NCBI GenBank assembly: GCA_009760855.2
Contig: WPIO01000006.1
Coordinates: 10,833,501 to 10,897,500 of the forward strand
Source: Cristatella mucedo
Taxonomy: Eukaryota; Bryozoa; Phylactolaemata; Cristatellidae
Direction of reading: 5' to 3'
DNA: 64,000 nucleotides
Shown: positions 36,701-46,779 of the stretch, in pieces
Layout: each line of letters opens with the position of its first letter
How positions within the stretch are numbered: the first letter of the stretch is position 1
Notes under the pieces: model-generated
What the model was told of the DNA's origin: nothing
What the model saw: the letters and a program-made list of their open reading frames with translations, nothing else
The model's database searches: none
Translations under genes and position numbers: made by a program

Positions 36701-39700
36701 CGAAACGTTACCTTGAGTTTCTGAAGGTGGGGGAGCTTTGATGTCGGGGACTGCCAGAGTTAGACTGTTGAGTGCAACATCCTGCCTGATGTGCAAGGCA
36801 TGCGACTTTATAGGGAACCCTGAAGACTATATATCCGGATAGTTATTTATACAAGAATCAAACATTGAAGACCTAGATTTTGTATATTTAGGGCTTTAGG
36901 CTGTGATGGAGAGCTCTCCATCGATGCCAAACTTTTCTGCTCCCGTTCCCATTGCTGATGCGGTCCCTCGGATCGATTTGTTTTAAAAATTTGTGATCCG
37001 GTGGGATCCGATGTCAGCTTTGACCCACGTGGAGCAAAGTCTTTCTTGGGCAGCTGACAGGTCGGATGCTGGATACGTCAGAGGAGTGCCTGTGGCAGGG
37101 CAGCACACGTCTGCTGAGAACTTTCGCTCGGCATTTAGAAATATCACACGGTGGCCCAAGTGCCCGGTTCTTTGTAGCAAGTGGAAGCGATCGCCTGCAA
37201 TCCCTCCCTGGTCTCATTGCTCGTCCGTATTCACATATTCCGATGTGAGTTCTTCATTGGCTTAAATTTATTTTGCCGGGTTGCACGTTCTCGTGGTGCT
37301 TTTTGAAAGCTTTTATCGGTCGACATGCCAGGCTCACGTGCGAATCCGACTCGCTCAAATTATTATGCTTGTGTATCAGAATTGAATATGTGCTTTGGAC
37401 AGCCGAAGTTAATTACTCATTTCTTGCTCTGCTAACGATCGTATGGTACATAAGCTGCAGCCACTGTTTGCTGCTACTTAGTTGTTTCTCTGCTTGCATG
37501 CGATTTTTATCTAGAGCTTTGGCTATTTCCCCTGTCTCTGGCACTAGGCAGCCTTTCTACATCATTGCAGAAAACGCTATGACCAGCTGGACGTTCGTGC
37601 AATCACCGGTGCCTAGTCTCTGGTTTTCAGACGTAGCCGCTGCCGTCCAGTCCTCTCTGGATGGAACCAGCAGTCCGTCATGCAAGGTGAGCGGCAGACT
37701 AACGCTCGCCGGTGGGCCTCCATAATGTTTCCTTAAGCAATTGCTTTGCTCGTTCACACTGTATTTTTCATGAACTCATTCATCTGTGCACGACAGTTGA
37801 GCAAACCCTTTGAGCTTCTGACTTTGCGTGTCGATGCCGATTCGGTTTGTAGTGCCGGGTTGTTCAGCCTGTGATCGCTTTTGCCGGCCGGATGCGTGCG
37901 TTTCTGTAGGTATGCATCTGTGATCGGAAAGGCGTTGTGCCAGCAGCCGACGATGGCGCTTGCCCCAACGTCGTCTTCCACTACGCGCAGCTTGACCCAG
38001 AGCAGATCTTGAGTAACACTGCCCTCTGCTATCAAAGCCATGCTGATTGCACGAGCCGGCCGTCGGCGAGCGCCTTCGGTAGCGTCCTTCATTGCGTCGT
38101 GCCGAGCAGTGATGCGGCACAGCCCGAGTTGCTGTCTTCCATGCACAGCAGATTCGCGTCCGCTTTGCTCGACGCCGTGTCGACCTTTCGTCAGCAGGGC
38201 GTCGTGACACTGCCAAGAGTCTATGGTCTTCTAGTCAGTCAGGTATGTGGACCATTGGGCCGCAGAACGATTGATGACTTGGGGGGAGGCGGGAAAAAAA
38301 TTGCTGACGGACGAAGGGCTGCTCTTCCACTCGTCGTATCGTTCTCCCTGAAAGTGATCGTCGTGGCACCAACAAGTCTGCCGCGGCTTGATTGCGGGCA
38401 GGCCTCGTGCCGTAACCTGCATTATGCTCGATCGTGGCGTTTAGCCAGGGCTCGTGTCTTTAGTCGCAGCCGAAAAGATCACGACTTGAACACGGCAGTG
38501 TGAAGCTGAATAGCCGGTCTGGCGTTTGGCTGTGTAGTGAGCAGCTGCTTTGCTAGCATCCAAACCCCCACCCCTAAGGTGTCATAGCGCGATGGCTAAT
38601 ATTGTAGACCTTTGTTAGGAGGGCACATGGTGACGAATACCGTACATGACATGTTCAATTGAAGGACATCATTCACACTTTTTCTTGAGTCTCATCCTTG
38701 GTTCTTGGCTTTGGCATCTAACATAGCCCAGTCCTTCTTGTGGCCGGCTTCCTTTAAGAGCAGAGCATTAAAATGACTTGCCTGGGGCTGACAACAGGCA
38801 CAAAATTATGGCTAATACAACCTACTTCATTGTAGTTACCTGGCTGTGACGTCTGTCTTTCTGATCGAGTGCTTCAGCTATTTATCCTATTCCGGAAATA
38901 AAGTAACACACAAATGAAGTTTTGCGGATCAATTATGTAGCAGCAGATTAGCCTTAGTGGCTATCCCATTTAGTTGGTCCCTGTGATTCGTCCTTGATGT
39001 GCTTATGCGTGCTGACACTGTGCATGCTGCCACTAACCACATTTGCATGCTGACCCTGTGCATGTCACCCCTAACCATGTTATTCATGTTGTTTGTTGAT
39101 CGAGCATGATATTACTCACCATTCAATTGGATTTCCCTTTGCAGCAAATGTAAAGCGCCTAGAAAGAGATTGAGTTCTCTGAGGGCGCTTTATCAAGTGC
39201 ATTATTATTATTATTATCCCCTCATGGTGGGCAATAAAGGATTGCCTGCTGCACGACGTTCAAAACGGTTCTCAAAATAAATGCAAAAGGAGTCATTCAA
39301 GAAGATGTCAGACACTTACGTATGTGTATTTCGGAGCCTAGCATCCGGTAATTTGAGCAGGCTGTTGACGATTTTATTTCCGGGTGGCAACATGCAGCAG
39401 CTACTGGAATTGTTGCTCAGCTTTTTTTTTACAACTGAGTCTCGATTGAGGTTGCACAATACCATATCATCATCTTTGATTGGTGGCACAGAGGGATGTG
39501 CCTACGACAGGCAAATCCTGGTCGAGAGCAGAAGCCACTTCAGCAATCCATACAATCCAGTATCAGGAATGCAGTGATCTACATCGTTATATGGACCGAA
39601 TAGCTTTCTTGGATATCGAAATGTAAGGCTGTGGAAAAGAATGGCCCTTAAACCCTTTTGTAGCCGGATCTCAACAATGCTAATCCTTATAAGAAGCATA

Positions 39701-42700
39701 TTCACGATTTTGGATAGGCATTAAGCTGTAGACATAGTCATCGTTAGTCATTATAGTTAGTCAGTCATTGTGTAGATTTATGCTTAAAAGTAAGCATAAG
39801 TGTAGCCCAACCGTCTGTGAAAGGAAGTAGTGCCAAGCACTCCAAAAGGCACTTGAGGATAAGCAGGATGTGTCTTATGATCATCGAGAACTGAATCAAC
39901 AACCTCAACCACCAGATGCTAGGGTCATATAAACCCAGCATTTTTGTAGATGCAGCTTCAAATGTTCTGCCACTACTTTTTCATCCAAGGTCATATTGGT
40001 TTCACTCTGGGTTTTAATAGGACAACCATTTTCTGCATGTTTTCTTAATTGAATAGGGCAGCAGTAAAATGCGATGCAAGATTAATAGTAATAATTGTAT
40101 AGTGCCCTCAGAAAACTGAATCTCTTTCTAGGCACTTTAAAGGTGCCGTATAGAAAGCACTACCAAATGATCTGGTAGTAACATCGGTAAGCAGCAGGTA
40201 CAGTGCAAGCACGAATATGAACACAGAGGACGACGAATCACAAAGGCCCACTAAATTCTGCGATAAAAAAGTGTTTAAGCTTCTTTTTTAAATGTTACCA
40301 TGTCAGGGGACGTTGTAATGTGTGACGGGAGAGAGTTCCAGGCTTTGGGAACATAGGAGCTAAAGGCACGGTCTCCAAAGGTTTTGAGGTTCGTACGAGG
40401 TATAGCGAAACGATTCGAGTCAGAAGAGCAGGTTGGTATGATTCATGGCCTGGTGAGGGAGTAAATCTGATTGGTAGGCTGGAGCCAGAGAATGAAGGGA
40501 CCTAAAAGTAAGTCACAGAACCTTGAAGTCTATACACTGCTTGATTGGCAGCCAGTGCAATTCGGCAATAATTGGTGTGATGTGGCAACGTGACGCTCGC
40601 GACAGAAGACAAGCCTAGCTGCAGAGTGTTGCACCAGCTGTAAGCGCCTGATTGCACAGGCCGGTAAGCAGTGAGTTACATAAGTCAAGACAGGATGTCA
40701 CAAATGCATGGACCAGTTTAGTTACAGTATCCCTGTTAAAGCAAGCCCGAATTTTAGCAATGTTATGTATGTATTATTAACATAATTAACAATGATTTAC
40801 AGAATCTGTTATGGGAGTTAATGTGTTGAATTGTTCTGCTTTGCATATTTGATGTAGGGCTGTGCTCAGCACACCGTGAGTGCCCTATAGTATTTTAAAT
40901 GTGGATTAACTAACAGCCGAACTTGCCTATATAGACCGCAGCCTTGACCGGAATCTTGTAGAAGAGGAAAGAATGAGAAATACGTTTTGCCTTCCTTGGA
41001 AATTGAACGCAACACCAGAGCTTTACGTCCTAACAAGTGACCCGGTGTCAGCTCGGTGTGCAGAATGCTATTGTTGACCATCTGGCTGGTTGGGACTATT
41101 GAAATTGCTGATCTACGTGTCTTGTCCTTTATGTATCGAAGGTTTGTGTCTAGTGGTATTATTTTGCAGATCACTCTCACAAACTAGCTGCACAAGTAGC
41201 TAAAAGCAGGTCGCCAGCAAGCAACTGGCAGCTAGCTTCAGTGAGGTCCTCACGTGGGATCAGAAATCGTGCTTCCTGGGTTGACCTCGCTGTGCCTTAC
41301 CCGGAAAGCTTCTTCGTTCTATTGTGTACAGTATAGACTGAGCACCTGCGAACCAGACCGACTTGAAAGCCTGACACGGCCTCCACTTGAGCCTCCTTAA
41401 GGTTAGCTGTGTCCTTTTTTCATCCGATCATCCGATGCCTGTGGACTATTTTGCCGGAGCAGCAGGAACTGTTTGTGCCTTGACCCCTCGACCCTCTGTG
41501 TCGTGATCCCGTGCTGCTCTACTTCGAGTGTCACTACTGCCGAGTCGGTCGGGTTAGAAAGCTTGCCGTTCGTGGGATCTGCTGCAGGCAGTGGCTGCCT
41601 TGCATTTCTTTAACCTACCAGCTGATCGACGATGCCCAGGCATCTTGCCAGCCGCCTCAGCACAGGCGACTTGTCCTCAGAGCGACCCTTCGAATGGGAT
41701 TAAGTCATTTTGAATTTAGCGATGCACACAGTTGAGCCTCTCATGCTCAAGTGTGTTGTTTATACACTCTAAACTTCTTTGATGATTCACAAGCATACGA
41801 ATCGATTGCGGTTAAGGTGCTCTCCCCGACCAAGGTCTGACTGAGGTCGTGGGCTCGAGCCCGGAGGCATATGTGAAGCGCCTGAATAGAGATTAAGTTC
41901 TCTTGGGGCGCTATATAAATGAACGATATATTATATATTATGTAACTTGATTCCTCCTCGGTAATGACTAGTATGGCCATTGTTCGTATTTGCCCCTCTT
42001 TATTTTTTGTCTGGTTACAACTATCTTACTAGTTTTGAAGCACCTCACTCTGATGTAGCAAAGAGCTGCCAGCTTGTTGGCTATCCTTCAGTGAAATTGG
42101 AGGCTGCTGGTCATTCACTAGCCAAACCAACTATATGGCTTCATCTAATCTGGTTTTATATAGCTCTGTCTCAGGCCCAGAGCATTGAAGGTAGTATCGG
42201 CATGTCCCCATCTTGCGTAGCCGTTTGACAAGTGCCAAAAACTTGCACACCTGTCAGAATATTTAATGGAAAAGAACAAATGTTGCAATCTTCTGGTATT
42301 TCTTAATTAGCATCACGTCCATTGCCTCTTTATTTTTAGTTACTGTCCAAACCTTGACTGTCATAGAAGCTGGCATAGAAGCTTCTACATGGTTTCAGCG
42401 TGTGCCGCAATGTGCCACAGTTCATTCAGTTCAAGAAAGAGCTTCTTGCAAGTTTCGCATGGCAAGCTGCTGTTTTGCTGTCGCCTGTTGGTTCTGATGT
42501 TCTTTCCGAGGTACTCAATTGGTGTGAGGTCCGGCTGAAGGCTAGGTGGCTTCATCGTCCGCGATGGCACACTAGGTAAGGCGGTTGCTTTCACGACCTC
42601 GGTCCCGAAGTTGTGGGTTCGATTCCTGCGGTGGGCGATCCTTTATCGCCACTGCAAGCGGTGGTGATAGCCGTAAAGGCTCTTCTGTCGCTATACAAAA

Positions 42701-43258
42701 AGAGGCTGTTTAATCAGCTAGGATTTATTTATCGTCAGCGGGCCAACGTTGAGAAAATCCTGCTGAACTCACTTGGCATTGCTTTTTGGATCACTTCTTG
42801 TTGCTTGATGCAGTATTTGCCCTATAGTTTGTTTGCTCAAGCGATTTCAATATTCTTAACCCTACGTCCCATCTCGATTCGCGATGCCTTCAATTCCGGC
42901 ACAAGCTCCTTCGACGGTAGCCATGAAGCCCCTCCGACTTCTGAAAGCATTTGCTTTGGAACTATTCTCATCTTTGGTTACTGAAGAGGACCGAAGACCC
43001 TAAAATGTTCTTTATTGGGTTCGCAGTGCTTTAGCCTAGTCATGAGCGACCCGGACAGTGTCTACCTATGTTTATCTATGACCCACTCCGAGCCTCGAGC
43101 TTCGCCTTGTGCTTCGTCGCAAGCAAATGGACGCCTTGCAGTAATGCAGCAGTGTAACGTACGACGCCCAGCCCAGCGACCGTGGGTGTGTAAAGCAGAG
43201 CCTGTCTCTCCCTACGTCTCTCTGTATCTATCTGTATGTATGTATGTGTGTGTGTGTG

Positions 43259-43343
<85 letters not shown>

Positions 43344-44666
43344 TCAAAGTGTGACCACATCGTCAGGAAACTATCGTTTCGCTCAAGGTAGCTTGCCGTC
43401 GACCGTCGTTTTTGCTGGCGCCATGAAACCGGTTCACTGTACAGTCGATTCTGCTTATGAGAATACGCTCGGGCCGGCGAATGAACATTCTTATAGGCAG
43501 AGTATTACCATATACTGAGTGAGATTATAGCTAGAGCAAACGTGAGATGCAGAACTGCTATTCTTATGAGCCGAGTATTCCGATCTCCGATATTTTTATA
43601 TGCCGAGTCGACTGTGTTTCATCGTATTCCATGTCGCTCGTGTAGCCCCTCTGTTGAAAAGGCCAAACCCCTCGCTTCGTCTAGCCTTTGCTGTTAAGGC
43701 GACCCGTGGCCGCGTGCCACGGTCAGTTTCGACAGCCGGTTTGACAGTGGTTGAGTGTCGTACGCTTTGGCTCCTGCATCTCAGCCACGGTTGCGTTGAC
43801 AGTTAACGTTAAATATAATACTACTGCTACTAATAAGTCGTTTTCACAGCACCATAACAGAAATAAATATTTAATAAAATAAAATTTATTTGTTATGTGC
43901 CATAAGAGAGTGTAATCTCCATCCACAAGTTTTACAACTGCTTGAGCCCACGATCTTGGTCGTTTGAGGCGAGCACCTTACCTCTGGGCCCAACGAGGAG
44001 AAATAAATCTCTATGCAGGTGCTTTAAAAAACACTGCGCGAGAATTAATAACCATTGGTTAATGACATGCACGATTTTAAGCCTAGACAAGCATTCAAAA
44101 GCAAGAAACCACAATGCTTATGACAGCTAAAGCACATATTCATTCACTTACCGGCTAGTTGGGCCTCTGACTAGTAACATGCACTGAATCATTCACAGCC
44201 CTTCATCTTAAAAAGCGACGGCAACGTCTGTGCCCTTTTAAGCAGGACGTCACTTTTGCAGCAAACTGGCTGCAAGCTCGACATTTGACTAGTATGCATG
44301 CATTCGGTCGGCAGTGCTGGCGACCGTGGCTCCTTCCGACTAAGTTGGGAGGTAAATATGCCACGCGTCCAGCACGCCAGTTACTTACACGGATGCCTGC
44401 CACGTTCGCGGCTTTTTGTCAGTTTCGTAATCTGGGTCTATATTGAGAAAACTGCCTTTTTTGCGCGATATAAGATGCATATGTTGGCGCCTTGAAAAAA
44501 AGTCGGTAGCATGAAATGCTTCTTTTTACAGGGTGCCGATGCCACCGAAGCAGCGACCCTAGCATGCGCGATCGTGCGTGCCTGCGAGCCTGCCCTCAGT
44601 GGCCAGGTCTTCAGCTTGCCTGCTGCCTCAGCATCGTCGAACCTGGCGGCCTGGGGCCGACGTTAA
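27597..44666 (+). CDS. CRPPA: D-ribitol-5-phosphate cytidylyltransferase (CRPPA/ISPD), complete
   Basis: The enzyme makes CDP-ribitol from CTP and ribitol-5-phosphate. Fukutin and FKRP use it to build the ribitol-phosphate tandem on alpha-dystroglycan. Segments: 27597-27721, 29225-29388, 29517-29623, 29873-30022, 35818-35968, 37061-37244, 37571-37608, 37631-37686, 37910-38242 and 44532-44666. They sum to 1443 nt, or 480 residues plus stop; human ISPD has about 450. All phases match. Residues 1-232 form the IspD-like nucleotidyltransferase: [10 protein letters not shown] with PKQF (CTP loop), [46 protein letters not shown] and LWKVTYRKD. Residues 233-480 match the animal-specific C-terminal domain ([17 protein letters not shown]). 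An in-frame TGA three codons upstream supports this start. The oddity is a 22-nt gap between segments 7 and 8. Confidence 0.93.
27788..28227 (-). pseudogene. Unrecognised ORF pair nested antisense in CRPPA intron 1
   Basis: Two ORFs in different frames lie end to end. Positions 28227-27994 encode 77 residues starting [18 protein letters not shown] and containing [20 protein letters not shown]. Positions 27997-27788 encode 69 residues with [20 protein letters not shown] and [14 protein letters not shown]. Their composition looks like a folded protein rather than random DNA. The frame change occurs next to a perfect 12-bp inverted repeat at 28028-28057. They could be one small intronless gene broken by an indel, a processed pseudogene, or two exons. 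I do not recognise the family. Confidence 0.4.
28028..28057. repeat. Perfect 12-bp inverted repeat
   Basis: gtcggctgcact, 6-nt loop, agtgcagccgac. It lies at the junction of the two nested antisense ORFs. Confidence 0.9.
28938..29107 (-). mobile_element. tRNA-derived SINE S1 in CRPPA intron 1
   Basis: The reverse complement carries the same A-box region (gtgatggcacactacataag), B box gggttcgattcctgc and end as the copy at 42558. It lies 118 bp upstream of exon 2. Confidence 0.78.
29225..29388 (+). CDS. CRPPA: CRPPA exon 2
   Basis: It encodes [12 protein letters not shown] and [13 protein letters not shown], the second conserved block of the cytidylyltransferase fold. The acceptor is gggatttcag and the donor is gtaatc, phase 1. 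Confidence 0.92.
29517..29623 (+). CDS. CRPPA: CRPPA exon 3 (HDAVRPF)
   Basis: It contains [13 protein letters not shown], the active-site motif in which the Asp helps bind metal and nucleotide. The acceptor is ctggcag and the donor is gtaagt, phase 0. Confidence 0.95.
29873..30022 (+). CDS. CRPPA: CRPPA exon 4
   Basis: It encodes [25 protein letters not shown] and [10 protein letters not shown]. It starts and ends in phase 0 and is followed by a 5.8-kb intron carrying LINE B. Confidence 0.95.
30305..30438 (-). mobile_element. SINE S2 in CRPPA intron
   Basis: The reverse complement has the B box gtgggctcgagccccgag and tail gaatagagattaagttctcg, ending at an (AT)n stretch at 30260-30312. Confidence 0.7.
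30439..31959. other. CRPPA intron, AT-rich
   Basis: Apart from repeat C, AT-rich sequence with a short (CT)n at 31608-31626; no exon seen. Confidence 0.4.
30890..31220 (-). repeat. Repeat C, copy 2
   Basis: Same landmarks: gctagtaacatgccgtgagt, aagcacacaggaacacaaaa and a decayed tail motif at 30925. Confidence 0.5.
31960..34862 (+). mobile_element. LINE B, longest copy, in CRPPA intron 5
   Basis: Endonuclease C-terminus at 32290-32480 ([27 protein letters not shown]). Reverse transcriptase at 33210-33960: [40 protein letters not shown], then HADN where YADD is expected. Post-RT segment at 34169-34480, hairpin 3' end and (ATT)n tail. Multiple frameshifts and the lost catalytic box make it inactive. 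Confidence 0.9.
35818..35968 (+). CDS. CRPPA: CRPPA exon 5
   Basis: It encodes [13 protein letters not shown] and [17 protein letters not shown], the end of the nucleotidyltransferase domain. The acceptor is gactattgcag and the donor is gtaacg, phase 1. Confidence 0.95.
36065..36225 (-). mobile_element. SINE S1-like copy in CRPPA intron
   Basis: The reverse strand has a B-box-like stretch (tcgtgcgttcgagtcctaca) and the family end ctcaaccgcc reversed. More diverged than the two best copies. Confidence 0.45.
36389..36526. repeat. 15-bp minisatellite with 45-bp higher-order pattern
   Basis: Unit ctgctcctccctgct, with every third unit reading ctgctcctccgagct. In a CRPPA intron. Confidence 0.9.
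37061..37244 (+). CDS. CRPPA: CRPPA exon 6 (C-terminal domain)
   Basis: It begins the less conserved C-terminal domain ([30 protein letters not shown]). Splice signals cagctgacag and gtgagt frame it; it is phase 1 in and phase 2 out. Confidence 0.82.
37571..37608 (+). CDS. CRPPA: CRPPA segment 7 (38 nt)
   Basis: After acceptor cattgcag it encodes [12 protein letters not shown], which resembles the YNFVCVNVTT strand of human ISPD. It ends before gtgcct. Reading on without splicing meets a TAG two codons later. Confidence 0.7.
37631..37686 (+). CDS. CRPPA: CRPPA segment 8
   Basis: It follows ctggttttcag and encodes [19 protein letters not shown], aligning with the DFQETQKLLSMLEESSLC region of human ISPD. 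It needs phase 1 from segment 7. The donor is gtgagc, phase 0. Confidence 0.75.
37910..38242 (+). CDS. CRPPA: CRPPA exon 9
   Basis: It is a 111-codon exon after acceptor tttctgtag. It ends [13 protein letters not shown] and RVYGLLVSQ, matching the YGLLISYPQ region of ISPD. The donor gtatgt is phase 0 and opens a 6.3-kb intron. Confidence 0.88.
38967..39217 (+). mobile_element. LINE B 3' end
   Basis: It matches the 3' UTR at 6275-6520 closely, with hairpin motif (agagattgagttctctga) and (ATT)n tail. Confidence 0.8.
40085..40765 (-). mobile_element. LINE B 3' fragment
   Basis: An inverted copy with the hairpin end at 40095-40150 and post-RT text up to 40765, similar to 18780-19520. Confidence 0.75.
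41805..41938 (+). mobile_element. SINE S2, tail shared with LINE B
   Basis: tRNA-like head with gcggttaaggtgctctcccc and B box gtgggctcgagcccggag, then aagcgcctgaatagagatta and gttctcttggggcgc, then an AT-rich tail. The 3' motif parallels LINE B. Confidence 0.7.
42558..42724 (+). mobile_element. tRNA-derived SINE S1
   Basis: Head with tRNA-like promoter boxes: A-box region gatggcacactaggtaaggc and B box gggttcgattcctgc. The body is gccactgcaagcggtggtga and the end ggctgtttaatcagctagga. It matches the inverted copy at 28938 along its length. Confidence 0.75.
43241..43341. repeat. (TG)n(TA)n microsatellite
   Basis: About 20 bp of GT repeats followed by about 78 bp of TA repeats in CRPPA intron 9. 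Confidence 0.96.
43442..43614. mobile_element. MITE with CAGTCGA ends (mariner/pogo-like)
   Basis: A 173-bp element in CRPPA intron 9. Ends CAGTCGATTCTGCTTATGAG and, from the right, CAGTCGACTCGGCATATAAA match at about 19 of 24 positions counted inward. A TA precedes the left end; the right flank is TG, so the TA duplication is decayed. No ORF. Confidence 0.55.
43855..44215 (-). repeat. Repeat C / SINE S2 composite, copy 3
   Basis: It holds aaataaatctctatgcaggt (tail motif, reversed), acaagcattcaaaagcaaga and gactagtaacatgcactgaa. The left part has a tRNA-like B-box stretch (cttgagcccacgatcttgg) as in S2. Confidence 0.5.
44532..44666 (+). CDS. CRPPA: CRPPA terminal exon
   Basis: After acceptor tctttttacag it encodes [28 protein letters not shown] and a short tail to TAA. 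This matches the C-terminal LRQGAIIIASLI...GQLLIA of human ISPD. Confidence 0.85.
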   Translation, partial: GADATEAATLACAIVRACEPALSGQVFSLPAASASSNLAAWGRR

Positions 44667-45181
44667 ACCACTACCTGAGGAGGCCGTGATCTACCTTGAC
44701 GTTGAACATCTGCAGCAAGTCCATTCTCGGTGCAGCGTCATCGGAGATCGGCAGATGGCACTCGACCCTTTTTTGAGCACTGACCGTTGCGACATCTCCT
44801 CTCCACTGTCGATCGTAACGCAACATTAGCGTGACATGATTGTTGATCATCGCCTCACCGCTGTAGCTGCCAAGCCGTGCGCTTTGGGTCTCTAACCTGC
44901 TTGGCTTTTTCCTAACCTGCTCGGCTATTGGCGAGCTGCCTACTGTATCAGTTGTTTAGCCTAAGCTGCAGTAGCAAATGTCGTGCCCTAGTACAGCCGT
45001 GGAGCTGTTTTTTTTCTGTCCTGCTGTATTGCTTCGTTACTGCCATCGCGCAATATCCTTCGCAATGCTTGCCATGAGGCCCGGACCACGGGTTCCGGTA
45101 CCCCGTGGTCTTCGGGGCTGCTGCGACTAGCTGTAGGCTGCCGCCGGGGATGCCACGAATAGCTTAGATGCTCTGAGCTCC

Positions 45182-45187
45182 AATAAA
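45182..45187 (+). promoter_or_regulatory. CRPPA: Poly(A) signal of CRPPA
   Basis: An AATAAA lies 516 nt after the CRPPA stop, a usual distance for an animal 3' UTR. No other AATAAA is closer. Confidence 0.6.
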
Positions 45188-45849
45188 CTTCCCGAAGTTG
45201 CGGTTTTGTTTCGCATTATAGACAGCGACGTTTCGAGTTTACTTGCAAAATTCCCTGCCATTGTGAATGTGTGCCCTCGGCTATGGCTCCCAATGGCGAT
45301 CTGCAAAGTTGTGTGAAATTCTGTGAGTCAACAAGAAATGCCGCGCTGCCAACGATGTGGAACCGCAACCGCGGCTTCGTGCAGCTGATTTTGGCAATGG
45401 TTCGTGGATCGAAGCTCGAAGTGGCTGGGCCGGGTCTTTGGCGGGCCATTTTCACGAGACGGCACTTGCACAATTGCTTGTAATCTTGTGAATAAACCGG
45501 ATATATGTCGGCTGGCTGTGGGTGTAGCACATGTTGTTACTTAAGGCACGAATGTTTTTTCGGTTTTTTCATTGAGAAGCAAATGGATCAGAGCTTGCAG
45601 CTGTGCCCATACATTTCCAGTCAAACTCTCAACATTCCACATTGTAACAAGTAGCCCACCTCCAACCGTCACACCACAAGTCCACGAAGGCTAAGTGATT
45701 GTTACGTTGGTTGGTTTGTTGGCCGTCTCGCCGTGTCTGAACGAACGGCTTTGAAGTATGCAAAGCCTTGGAAGCTTTTGAGTTGTTAATCGTTGGCCAA
45801 GAACCTACACTGAACACCCCACACTGCGGAGCAGATGTGCAAAAGTATA

Positions 45850-45998
45850 AGTCGGCTGATTCAGCAGCCGCCTCATTTGTGCAGCAGCAGCAGATCTTTG
45901 GCGGCTGTCAACCCTGCTTGTAGCGTGTAAGGAAATGATTGCCTGCTGGCTGCAGGACTCGAACCCAAGACCCGGGTCGCAAAGCGTGAGCACCTGGG
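45850..45998 (-). mobile_element. SINE S1-like copy between CRPPA and GLI
   Basis: Reversed B box in ggactcgaacccaagacccg and the end ctgattcagcagccgcc. It overlaps the 5' end of an otherwise unsupported ORF. Confidence 0.5.
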
Positions 45999-46515
45999 CT
46001 CTATGGATACTGATTATAAGCCCTGTTTCGGGGATATTATGGAAGTCTACTGGCAGACGACTGTCTCATCGTGGTCTGTAACTAGGCAACAAACAGTCGA
46101 GAGAGTAAGCAGCCAGGATGCAGCAAAGACGAGTAGAGTCGGCATTGTCTTGCAGCAATCGTGGAGTGAGTTGGAGCAACATCTGCAGTCAACTGTCGAA
46201 GCCAAATACAGTGTTGTGTCTTTTCGTCGGAGCCGAAGGCACTTGGAGACGATACTGCAGCTAAATCATGGCGGTACCCTGTCAAATGCCCGTGCCCTTG
46301 CAGCCTGTATTTTATCAGATTTGATTGGTTTAGGCGATCTAGCCCGTGCGCTAGCAGCTGAAGTGCAGTCAAGTGTGTGCGCTGGTTGAAGCGTTGGTAA
46401 TCCCAGAAGTTCGAGCACAGTAGTAAAGAGCCCTTGTGACTCATGCATTTGTGAGGAGACTGTCCTGCTTTCCTCGTTACGGCACATGCCCAAAGTATAT
46501 TTGTGCATATCACTG

Positions 46516-46568
46516 CCCTCTCATTATCTTGCCAGCTGTGATGTGCCACTGGCAAGATAGTGAGAGGG
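46516..46568. repeat. 20-bp inverted repeat, 13-nt loop
   Basis: Left arm ccctctcattatcttgccag (46516-46535) and right arm 46549-46568 are complementary at 19 of 20 positions. Confidence 0.85.
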
Positions 46569-46773
46569 GGCCCTAAAGTCACCAAAAATGAAAGCTCAAA
46601 TAGGGAATAGGGCTGGAAATTGTGACATCATAACATGATGTGATATCATCGATCGATTGGTGTTATAATAATTATAACTGGAGTGACGGCCACTTCGTTC
46701 ATAAAGGACTAATACACCATTGAAATATTAAATCCAAATATCATGACAAATTTGAAAGCAACTGCTTCAAGCG

Positions 46774-46779
46774 TTTATT
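46774..46779 (-). promoter_or_regulatory. GLI: Candidate poly(A) signal of GLI
   Basis: TTTATT on the + strand, i.e. AATAAA on the gene strand, about 400 nt past the candidate stop. It would place the GLI 3' end 1.6 kb from the CRPPA poly(A) signal in a convergent layout. Confidence 0.35.

Larger units (their letters stand above)
39218..42557. other. CRPPA intron between LINE and SINE insertions
   Basis: Outside the LINE B copy at 40085 and S2 at 41805 no coding, RNA or repeat signal was recognised. Confidence 0.4.

Noticed and set aside
42561-42660. Functional tRNA gene
   Set aside because: The A and B boxes are present, but the rest does not fold as a cloverleaf and the sequence recurs as a SINE.
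46003-46389. A 128-codon + strand ORF between CRPPA and GLI
   Set aside because: It starts inside a SINE S1-like copy, has no recognised domain or splice context, and overlaps an equally long antisense ORF.
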